This document shows, piece by piece, positions 43,152 to 48,907 of a DNA stretch of 48,907 nucleotides. Under the pieces are notes generated by a model. The model was not told the origin of the DNA. It worked only from the letters and a program-made list of their open reading frames with translations, and did no database searches. Numbering within the stretch: position 1 is the stretch's first letter; each line of letters begins with the position of its first letter. Origin of the DNA: Marinitenerispora sediminis (GTDB taxonomy: Bacteria; Actinomycetota; Actinomycetes; Streptosporangiales; Streptosporangiaceae); contig NZ_QEIO01000028.1 in NCBI RefSeq assembly GCF_003336425.1, positions 1-48,907 of the forward strand, written 5' to 3'. Made by a program: the position numbers and the translations under genes.

Positions 43152-43376
43152 ATGAAGTGGATGCTGATGGCACCGGCCGTGGAGGCGAGCAGCGACATCC
43201 GGATCGCGGCCCGCACCGAGTTCGCCACCACCTCCGACATCACCCTGCAGAACCTGCGGGCGACCGACTCCGCCATCAACGAGAGCCCCTGCGGGGTCCG
43301 CATCACCCTGCGCAGCAACACCCTCGTCAACAGCCGGCTCAACGTGTGCTCCGGCTCGGCCGGCGCGGGCCGCTAG
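43152..43376 (+). CDS. Small orphan protein, possibly truncated
   Basis: 74 residues with the strong G/C wobble bias of a real gene from about the fifth codon on. Contains SDIRIAARTEFATTSDITLQ and NLRATDSAINESPCGVRITL, with two cysteines and strand-like alternation; looks like the C-terminal end of a larger beta-rich protein. Ribosome site before ATG 43152 is weak, but a promoter-like AT-rich stretch and operator lie directly upstream, so it may be expressed as a short protein. No family recognised. Confidence 0.55.
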   Translation: MKWMLMAPAVEASSDIRIAARTEFATTSDITLQNLRATDSAINESPCGVRITLRSNTLVNSRLNVCSGSAGAGR

Positions 43377-43404
43377 CCGCCCGCGCGGTGCGCCCGCGCC
43401 GCCG

Positions 43405-43444
43405 CCCGCCGGGGACGGCCGCCGCCGCGGTCGTCCCCGGCGGG
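43405..43444. terminator. Terminator after the small orphan gene
   Basis: Perfect 13-bp arms CCCGCCGGGGACG and CGTCCCCGGCGGG, 14-nt loop, 28 bp past the stop. Confidence 0.75.
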
Positions 43445-43498
43445 AGTCCGGGGTAGATTGCGACGCGCATCCTGTCGGCCGACCCCGAAGGTCCCCCC

Positions 43499-44158
43499 AT
43501 GCGCATCGACCCGTCCTCCCGCCTCTTCTGGTTCGTCACCGGCGCCGGCACGCTCGCGGTGACCGGCGTAGTGCTCGCGAGTTGCGGAGTCCTGCCCGTC
43601 GGCGACCTCCCGGAGCTGCCGGGCGCGGACGAGGAGGCCGCCCCCAGCCCGTCGCCGGAGCCCACCACCGAGCAGGCGAGCTTCGTGCTGCCCGCCTCGT
43701 GCGCGGAGATCGGCGCCGAGGAGCTCGCCGGCGAGCTGGTGCCCGCGGGCGCGGTCGTCGACGAGCAGGCCGCCGAGGTCGAGGGGCACCCGGACGCCGA
43801 GCAGCTCTCCTGCGTCTGGCACGCCGGCACCGACGTCCGCGCGGAGTCGTTCTCGCTGGTCTTCACGCTGAACGTGGACCCGACCGGACGCGCCCAGGTG
43901 GTGCGGCTGCCCGGTGCGCAGGAGGAGATGAACTGGGAGGTGGACGTGGACGTGGACGTGGACAGCTACCGCAGCGCCGAGGCGGACGCCCTCGGCGGTG
44001 AGCTGGAGTACGTGTCCACCGTCGAGGGGTCCAGCCGCAACCTCTACCTGTCGCTGCCCGGTGAGTTCCACGTGTCGGTCACCGCCATGTACTCCGAGGC
44101 CACCCGCGAGGAGATGGAGCGCGTGGTGATCGCCGCCGCGGAGCGCGCTCGGGCGTGA
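43499..44158 (+). CDS. Lipoprotein with DUF3558-like layout, function unknown
   Basis: 219 residues. Signal peptide with lipobox VLASC (Cys about residue 29), a Pro/Glu-rich linker (APSPSPEPTTEQ), then a domain with cysteines in LPASCAEIG and QLSCVWHAG. The pattern recalls DUF3558-type actinobacterial lipoproteins but the match is loose. A run of GTGGAC repeats (about 43941-43961) encodes VDVDVDVD, a possible slippage site. Stops just before a bidirectional terminator. Confidence 0.8.
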   Translation: MRIDPSSRLFWFVTGAGTLAVTGVVLASCGVLPVGDLPELPGADEEAAPSPSPEPTTEQASFVLPASCAEIGAEELAGELVPAGAVVDEQAAEVEGHPDAEQLSCVWHAGTDVRAESFSLVFTLNVDPTGRAQVVRLPGAQEEMNWEVDVDVDVDSYRSAEADALGGELEYVSTVEGSSRNLYLSLPGEFHVSVTAMYSEATREEMERVVIAAAERARA

Positions 44159-44162
44159 GAGC

Positions 44163-44199
44163 GCCTGCGCCCCGGTCCGGGCCGGACCGGGGCGCAGGC
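44163..44199. terminator. Bidirectional terminator
   Basis: Perfect 17-bp stem (44163-44179 with 44183-44199), loop GGC, between the converging lipoprotein and OmpA-family genes. Confidence 0.88.
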
Positions 44200-44206
44200 T
44201 CCGACG

Positions 44207-45805
44207 TCACTCGCCGACCGGGATCTCCGGCAGCTCGCCGAACGGCCCGGCGCGCAGCGTCAGCTCCTCGACGCTCTCGGGCGGGGCGGGGAACACCGCG
44301 ACGAGCTCGTAGGTGTTGCCCGGCTGCAGTTCGTGGACCTCCTCGGCGAAGCCGCCGGTCCTGCCCTCGCCGAAGTTCATCTGCGCCACGTAGCGCACCA
44401 GCCCGGCCTCGGGGTCGAGCAGCTGGAACCCGCCGAGCGTGCCCATGCTGAACCGCTCGGGCTGGCCGGGCTGGAGCGCCGCGGTGCCGCCCATGTCGGG
44501 GCTGAGCGGTTCGTCGGTGGTGTTGGTCAGGGAGACCGTGCCGATCACGTAGGCGCCGTCGCGGCGCAGCGGGTAGACGTCGAGCCGGACGCCGTCGCGC
44601 TCCACGCTGGCGGCGACGTCGCCGGGGTCGTCGGTGAAGGGGGCCGGCCAGTTGACGTTGCGCACCGCGACACCGAGGCCGTCGTCGTCGGCCTCCTCCT
44701 CGTCCGGGTCGGCGTTCTGGTCCACGGTGTAGGCGAACTCCACCCGGCGGTTGCGGGCGCGCGCCTCCTCGTCGTCGGCGCCGCCCTCCCGGGCGATCGG
44801 CTCGGTGCTGCCGCGCCCCTCCACCGCGTAGTCGAAGTCGGTGCCGATCTCCTCCACGAGGAGGTTGCGCACCGTCTCGGCGCGGCGCAGCGAGAGGCGC
44901 TCGTTGTAGGCGTCGGTCCCGCGGCCGTCGGTGTGGCCGATGACGGTGATCTCGGGGTCGTCGGGGTCGACGTTGCGGGCGAGGGAGGCCGCGGCCTGGC
45001 GGACCACCTCCTCCGCCTCCTCGGTAAGGTCGGACCGGTCGAACTCGAACATCACGTCGGAGTGCAGCGCGATGATCTCGCGGTCGCCGTCGCGCGTGGT
45101 GGAGGCGATCTCGGAGTCGACGTAGCTCTCCACCCAGCCCTGGTCGGCGACGGCGTCGTCGTCGGGGCGGCGGTTGGCGAAGGTGAGGTTCTCGCCGCCG
45201 GGCGGCGGGTCGTCCGGCGAGAGGTGGTCGGCGCCGTTGGGGTCCTCCGGGTCGGGGCGCTCCTCGTCCACGTCCTGTACCGGGATGCCGGTCATGGCGC
45301 CCAGGCCGCTGCCGACGAAGGTGACCTGCCGGATCTCGTCGGGGAGGCGCGGGAAGTAGCGTCGGTACTCGTTGGTGACCCCGTCGTGCACCGGGTAGAG
45401 CCCGTTGGAATCGGGGCTGACCGAGCCGTACTTGAGGCCGTCGTCGTCGATGTACTGGCGGAACACCCGGCCGGTGATCGGGTCGACCAGGGTGTGCGGC
45501 ATGCTCAGGTTGCGGTTGCTGCCGGCGAACTCGTCGAGGTAGCTGACCTCGTAGTACATCACGGTGTAGTCGGGGGTGCGCTCCAGGCCGGTGATGGAGA
45601 AGCGCATCTCGGAGTCCTGGCCGGTGTCCTGGAAGATGCGCCCCTCCCGGGTGTAGGGGAACTCCTCCCGGACGGTCGGGGGCCCGTCCTCCGAGCCGAA
45701 CCGTCCCGCCCAGGACGTGAAGTCCTCGACGATGCTGCAGCCGGTGAGCAGCAGGCTGCCCGAGGCGAGCAGCGCGATCACTGAGAGGGGCGTCGTCCGC
45801 GCCAT
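44207..45805 (-). CDS. OmpA-family lipoprotein
   Basis: 532 residues. Lipobox LLTGC (Cys about residue 23). Long N-terminal region without known motifs. An OmpA/MotB peptidoglycan-binding domain at about residues 245-360 has SDVMFEFDRSDLTEEAEEVV, TVIGHTDGRGTDAYNERLSLRRAETVRNLL, GRGSTEPIA and RNRRVEFAY. The C-terminal domain of about 170 residues (VRNVNWPAPFTDDPGDVAASVERDG...) is of unknown type. Likely links membrane lipid and cell wall. GGAG 9 nt before ATG 45805. Confidence 0.9.
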   Translation of the reverse strand: MARTTPLSVIALLASGSLLLTGCSIVEDFTSWAGRFGSEDGPPTVREEFPYTREGRIFQDTGQDSEMRFSITGLERTPDYTVMYYEVSYLDEFAGSNRNLSMPHTLVDPITGRVFRQYIDDDGLKYGSVSPDSNGLYPVHDGVTNEYRRYFPRLPDEIRQVTFVGSGLGAMTGIPVQDVDEERPDPEDPNGADHLSPDDPPPGGENLTFANRRPDDDAVADQGWVESYVDSEIASTTRDGDREIIALHSDVMFEFDRSDLTEEAEEVVRQAAASLARNVDPDDPEITVIGHTDGRGTDAYNERLSLRRAETVRNLLVEEIGTDFDYAVEGRGSTEPIAREGGADDEEARARNRRVEFAYTVDQNADPDEEEADDDGLGVAVRNVNWPAPFTDDPGDVAASVERDGVRLDVYPLRRDGAYVIGTVSLTNTTDEPLSPDMGGTAALQPGQPERFSMGTLGGFQLLDPEAGLVRYVAQMNFGEGRTGGFAEEVHELQPGNTYELVAVFPAPPESVEELTLRAGPFGELPEIPVGE

Positions 45806-45903
45806 GCGGGGGAACTCCGATCACGAGGGAGACATGACGGGGACATACTCCCGCCCTGGGACGGAGTTGGCGAAACGGTGCGGGTCCCCGCAGGTGGACC
45901 GTT

Positions 45904-45970
45904 GCCCGCGGCGGCCTCCGGACGGCGGCCCGCGGCAGCCGTGGACCACCGTCCGCAGGCCGCCGCGGGC
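45904..45970. repeat. Long inverted repeat between divergent genes
   Basis: Two 22-nt arms (45904-45925 and 45949-45970) complementary at 21 of 22 positions, with a 23-nt spacer. Looks like a terminator, yet no gene ends here: the OmpA-family gene starts at 45805 leftwards and the transpeptidase at 46124 rightwards. Confidence 0.7.
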
Positions 45971-46047
45971 GCTCCCGGCCCTTCCTCCCTGGTGCCCCCG
46001 GCGAGCCCGGCGGCGGATCCGCGGCTTGGCCCGGGATCTACTCGATC

Positions 46048-46076
46048 TTGTCGCTGAGCTGGCGAAACATTATATT
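46048..46076 (+). promoter_or_regulatory. Promoter of the L,D-transpeptidase gene
   Basis: TTGTCG (46048-46053), 17-bp spacer, TATATT (46071-46076): a near-consensus housekeeping promoter, unusual for its AT-rich -10 in this window. Start expected near 46083, leaving a 40-nt leader. Confidence 0.75.
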
Positions 46077-46123
46077 TTCCGGTTTAATCCCTAGAGCACG
46101 TGAAGCCTGGGTAAGGTCGGAAA

Positions 46124-46897
46124 ATGGCTATACGTTCACATCGGCGTACCGAGAGGTACGCGGCACGAGCGGGCGTCATCACCCTCTCCGCCATCCTCGC
46201 CGTCGGGTACGGCGCCGCCGTGGGGGACGGCGGGCTCCCCGGCGCGGCGACGGCCCATGCCAGCACCCCCTCCGCGGCGCCCGGCGTCGCCTGGTTCTCC
46301 TCCTCCGAACTGCGCCTCGGGGACCACGGACGCGAGGTCCGGGACCTCCAGGAGCGGCTCCTCGAACTCGGCTACTGGCTGGACTCCGCCGACGGCGAGT
46401 TCGGCGGGCTCACCTACCACGCCGTGATCGCCCTGCAGAAGGCGGCCGGCATCGACCGGGACGGCATCGTCGGCCCCGACACCCGCGAGGCGCTCAACAA
46501 CGGGGTGCGCCCGAGCGCCCAGAGCTCCTACGCCAACGCCATCGAGATCGACCTCGAACGCCAGCTGCTGCTCGTGGTCTCCGACGGCGAGGTCGTCAAG
46601 ACCTTCACCACGTCCACCGGTTCGGGCGAGACGTACGAGTCCCGCGGCGAGCAGCACGTCGCGACCACGCCCAAGGGCGAGTTCACCGTCTTCCGCGGCG
46701 TGGACGGCTGGGACACCGGCCCGCTGGGCAAGTTGTACCGCCCGAAGTACTTCAACGGCGGTATCGCCGTGCACGGCTACACCTCCGTGCCGGCCCACCC
46801 CGCCTCCCACGGCTGCGCCCGCGTCAGCATCAAGGCGATGGACTGGCTCTGGGAGAGCGGCCACCTGGACAACGGCAGCGTCGTCGTCGTCCGCTGA
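46124..46897 (+). CDS. L,D-transpeptidase with peptidoglycan-binding domain
   Basis: 257 residues. Export signal (AARAGVITLSAILAVGYGAA, AxA near TAHA), PG_binding_1 domain at about 60-125 (LRLGDHGREVRDLQERLLELGYW, GIVGPDTREALNNG), then a YkuD catalytic domain with HGYTSVPAHPASHGCARVSI holding the catalytic His and Cys. Makes 3-3 cross-links in peptidoglycan or attaches proteins, outside the membrane. Strong promoter upstream. Confidence 0.94.
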   Translation: MAIRSHRRTERYAARAGVITLSAILAVGYGAAVGDGGLPGAATAHASTPSAAPGVAWFSSSELRLGDHGREVRDLQERLLELGYWLDSADGEFGGLTYHAVIALQKAAGIDRDGIVGPDTREALNNGVRPSAQSSYANAIEIDLERQLLLVVSDGEVVKTFTTSTGSGETYESRGEQHVATTPKGEFTVFRGVDGWDTGPLGKLYRPKYFNGGIAVHGYTSVPAHPASHGCARVSIKAMDWLWESGHLDNGSVVVVR

Positions 46898-46904
46898 TCC
46901 CCCC

Positions 46905-46952
46905 GCGGGACCACCCGTTCCCCGGTGCGGGGGACGGGCCGGGTGGTCCCGC
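46905..46952. terminator. Bidirectional terminator
   Basis: Arms GCGGGACCACCCG and CGGGTGGTCCCGC (13 perfect pairs) with additional inner pairing GTTCCCC/GGGGGAC, between the converging transpeptidase and hydrolase genes. Confidence 0.82.
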
Positions 46953-46969
46953 TCCGGCGGCGGGGGCGG

Positions 46970-47788
46970 TCAGGCCCCGCCGCGGCGGTCCGGGCGGTGC
47001 CGGTCCAGAAAGCCGCGGATCAGGGCCAGCCACTCCTGCGGCGCCTCCAGGAACGGCACATGGCCGGTGTGCAGCTCGGCGAACTCCGCCCCGGCGATGC
47101 CGTCGGCGAGCTGGCGGTGGTGGTGGGGCGTGACGAGGTGGTCCAGTGTCGTGGAGATCACCAGCGTCGGCACGGTGATCCGCGCGAGGTCGGCGCGGAC
47201 GTCGACCCGCTGGACCAGCTCCACCTGCGCCACGGCGCCCGGCGGGACGGACGCGGCGCCGCTCTCGGCCGCTGCGTCCAGTTCGGCGGAGCCCATCCGG
47301 TCCAGCAGCGGAGCGCCGAACCCGGTCAGCAGCGACCAGCGCGCGGCCTCGGCGCGGTCGGGGGCCAGCAGCAGCCGGTGCCACTGGGCCAGCGCGAGCC
47401 GCATCCGGGCGCTGGGGTGGGCGAAGGACGCGGTCAGTACGAGGCCGGTGACCCGCTCGGGATGCCGGACGGCGGCGCGGATCGCCACCGGGCCGCCCAG
47501 CGAGTACCCGGCGATCGCGAAGCGCGGCACCCCCTCTTCCACCGCGGTGCGGACGAGCGCGTCGGCCAGTGCGTCGAGCCCGAGCTCCCCCTGGCCGAGC
47601 GGGGTGCGCCCCGAGCCGGGGTAGTCCGGCCCGACGACAGTGCGGGACGCGGCCAGCCCGTCGAGGATCGGCCCGTAGTTGGCGTCGATGCCGCCGGTGG
47701 CCCCGTGCGCGAGCAGCAGCCCGGGGCCGGAGCCGCGCACGACGCGGCCGAGCCGTGCCGCCGGGGACGGCTGTGGTAGTGCGTTCAT
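46970..47788 (-). CDS. Alpha/beta hydrolase
   Basis: 272 residues. Nucleophile elbow GYSLGG (Ser about residue 95), oxyanion-region LLLAHGATGG, acid in VISTTLDHLVTP and His in HTGHVPFLEAPQ: a complete Ser-Asp-His set. ATG 47788 chosen because the promoter described at 47796-47827 places the transcription start next to it, making the message leaderless; the longer frame to 47812 runs through the promoter. Substrate unknown. Confidence 0.9.
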   Translation of the reverse strand: MNALPQPSPAARLGRVVRGSGPGLLLAHGATGGIDANYGPILDGLAASRTVVGPDYPGSGRTPLGQGELGLDALADALVRTAVEEGVPRFAIAGYSLGGPVAIRAAVRHPERVTGLVLTASFAHPSARMRLALAQWHRLLLAPDRAEAARWSLLTGFGAPLLDRMGSAELDAAAESGAASVPPGAVAQVELVQRVDVRADLARITVPTLVISTTLDHLVTPHHHRQLADGIAGAEFAELHTGHVPFLEAPQEWLALIRGFLDRHRPDRRGGA

Positions 47789-47795
47789 GGCGGTG

Positions 47796-47827
47796 AACGT
47801 AGACCCTGACATCTATGTGAGAGTCAA
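47796..47827 (-). promoter_or_regulatory. MerR-type promoter of the hydrolase gene
   Basis: Reading the minus strand: -35 TTGACT (47827-47822), 20-bp spacer, -10 TACGTT (47801-47796). Within the spacer and -35 edge lies the imperfect dyad GACTCTCAC-N6-GTCAGGGTC. Overlong spacer plus central dyad is the signature of MerR-family activation. No merR gene is in the window. Confidence 0.6.
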
Positions 47828-47831
47828 GCCG

Positions 47832-47864
47832 GTGTCCGCGGGGTCTCCGGCGCCGCGGTGACAC
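47832..47864 (-). terminator. Hairpin after the EEP-family gene
   Basis: GTGTC-CGCGG pairs with CCGCG-GTGACAC with a 2-nt bulge, 12 bp downstream of the minus-strand stop codon. Confidence 0.5.
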
Positions 47865-47875
47865 GGTGGGACCGC

Positions 47876-48865
47876 TCAGCCGCCGGCGTACAGGTCCGCC
47901 TCGACCAGCAGTGCGCGGTGGTCGCTGCCGGCCAGGTCGAGGAACCGCCCGGCGGTGGGGTGCAGGGGGCCGCCGACGAGGATGTGGTCGATCTGCGCGC
48001 CCGCCAGCGGTGCGGCGGTCCACGACGGTTCGCGGCCGAGGCCGACGGCGGGTGCGCTGTCGCGTAAACCGGTGTCCAGGACGGCGCGGAAGGCGGCGTG
48101 GTCGCGGGTGGCGTTGAAGTCGCCGGCCACGATGGCCGCGCCGTCCAGGTCGGCGGCGGCGGTGCGCAGCGCGGTGAGCTCCCTCCGCCAGTCGGCCACC
48201 ATGCCGGGGATCGGGGGCAGCGGGTGGGCCAGGAGCAGCGCGACCGGGACGCCCTCGACCACGGCCTCGGCTCCGGGCATGGCCAGCAGGCCGGGCACCT
48301 CGCCGGCCGGGCGGACCGGGTGGCGGCTCAGGATCGCCGAGCCCTCGGCGCCGGTCGCCGCCGCCAGGACCCGGTGCGGGTAGAGCCGGGTCAGCTCGGC
48401 CGTCTCCAGGCGCTCCCCGCAGGCGAGGTCGCACTCCTGGACGAAGACCAGGTCCGGGTGCTCGCTCCGCAGCACCTCGACCAGGGCGTCGGTCGCCGCG
48501 CCGAGTCTGAGGTTGGCCGTGAGCACGCTGAGCCGGGCCGCCGGCGGCCCGGCGGGGGCGGCCTCCGCGCGGCCGTAGGAGGGCAGCAGCGCGCCGATGC
48601 CGAGCGCCACCGCGAGCGACCAGACCAGCCCGGCGCGCCAGCGGACCAGCACGCACAGCGCCAGTCCGGCCGCGGCCGCAACGAGCAGGTGGGGGAGGAA
48701 GGCCAGCAGCTGCGGAACCGGGGTCACGCCGTCCACGCCCGCCAGCCGGCACAGCAGCACGGCTGTCGGCACCGCCAGCGCGGCACCGGCGAGCCAGCGG
48801 CCGGCCCGCCGGCGGCCGGGCGGTGCGGCCGCGCGGTGCGGGCCGGGGTGGGAGGTGGCGGCCAT
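47876..48865 (-). CDS. Membrane-anchored endonuclease/exonuclease/phosphatase family protein
   Basis: 329 residues. Three hydrophobic helices in the first 95 residues, then an EEP domain: LSVLTANLRLG, VFVQECDL (catalytic Glu), IVAGDFNATRDH, QIDHILVGG and LAGSDHRALLVE, which together give the metal site and catalytic His pair. The order of helices suggests the domain faces outward. Phosphodiesterase, sphingomyelinase-like or nuclease activity cannot be told apart. ATG 48865 with GAGG upstream. Confidence 0.88.
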   Translation of the reverse strand: MAATSHPGPHRAAAPPGRRRAGRWLAGAALAVPTAVLLCRLAGVDGVTPVPQLLAFLPHLLVAAAAGLALCVLVRWRAGLVWSLAVALGIGALLPSYGRAEAAPAGPPAARLSVLTANLRLGAATDALVEVLRSEHPDLVFVQECDLACGERLETAELTRLYPHRVLAAATGAEGSAILSRHPVRPAGEVPGLLAMPGAEAVVEGVPVALLLAHPLPPIPGMVADWRRELTALRTAAADLDGAAIVAGDFNATRDHAAFRAVLDTGLRDSAPAVGLGREPSWTAAPLAGAQIDHILVGGPLHPTAGRFLDLAGSDHRALLVEADLYAGG

Positions 48866-48907
48866 GTGAGGGGCCTCTCGACGGAGAACACGGGGACGGG
48901 AGAAACG

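Noticed and set aside
1-48907. CRISPR arrays, insertion sequences, replication origins
   Set aside because: No regularly spaced direct repeats, transposase frames with terminal repeats, or DnaA-box clusters were seen on reading both strands.

Overview
The window is very GC-rich, with almost exclusively G/C at third codon positions, GTG, TTG and even CTG starts, and long GC-hairpin terminators without U-tracts. Gene content (type II fatty acid operon with an AccD6-type carboxylase and a PucR-type regulator, AhpE peroxiredoxin, DUF3052, many lipoproteins) points to a filamentous actinobacterium. A member of the Nocardiopsaceae/Streptosporangiales is my best guess, by inference and not by a database match.

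Layout. 0.1-3.4 kb: SGNH hydrolase, a degenerate EAL-CBS protein and a methyltransferase. 3.6-11.6 kb: the fatty acid synthesis locus accD-fabF-acpP-fabH-fabD on the minus strand, a divergent FasR/MabR-like PucR regulator with a palindrome between them, and a membrane protein. 11.6-16.2 kb: a FadR-type GntR regulator divergent from an Nramp-like permease plus pxpABC, the 5-oxoprolinase operon. 16.3-27.3 kb: a nucleotidyltransferase, then an IclR-AroM pair divergent from an operon of PepE-like peptidase, Dpp-type peptide ABC transporter, M20 peptidase and DUF1177. 27.3-29.4 kb: a GntR-UTRA regulator with twin palindromic operators, a small protein, and a DUF1445 (YcsI/D-glutamate cyclase-like) protein. 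Together 12-29 kb looks like an accessory island for uptake and breakdown of peptide, pyroglutamate or D-glutamate type compounds.

29.4-34.2 kb: PhoD-like phosphatase, DUF3060 lipoprotein, YjbQ, then DUF3052-ahpE-zinc ribbon and tRNA-Val(TAC), followed by a decayed gene fragment. 35-37.9 kb: small exported proteins (lipoprotein, secreted peptide, secreted ferritin-like protein) in gene-poor sequence. 37.9-41.2 kb is the most interesting part. A long noncoding stretch leads into a TROVE/vWA protein (bacterial Ro60, Rsr). Directly upstream of it I can fold three tandem Y RNAs (39174-39294, 39312-39447, 39454-39604). Each has an outer stem, an invariant GTGCGCA internal loop and an inner stem. 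Two of them carry a circularly permuted tRNA mimic: variable arm, T arm, acceptor stem closed by a small loop, then D arm. The Ro60 gene appears to start with CTG behind a Shine-Dalgarno sequence that is itself in a hairpin. 41.3-48.9 kb: Lnt-like acyltransferase, small orphan gene with palindromes upstream, lipoprotein, OmpA-family lipoprotein, L,D-transpeptidase, alpha/beta hydrolase under a MerR-type leaderless promoter, and an EEP-family protein. The strongest candidate for a little-described system is the triple Y RNA-Ro60 locus; the second is the AroM/DUF1177/PepE/M20/Dpp cluster.
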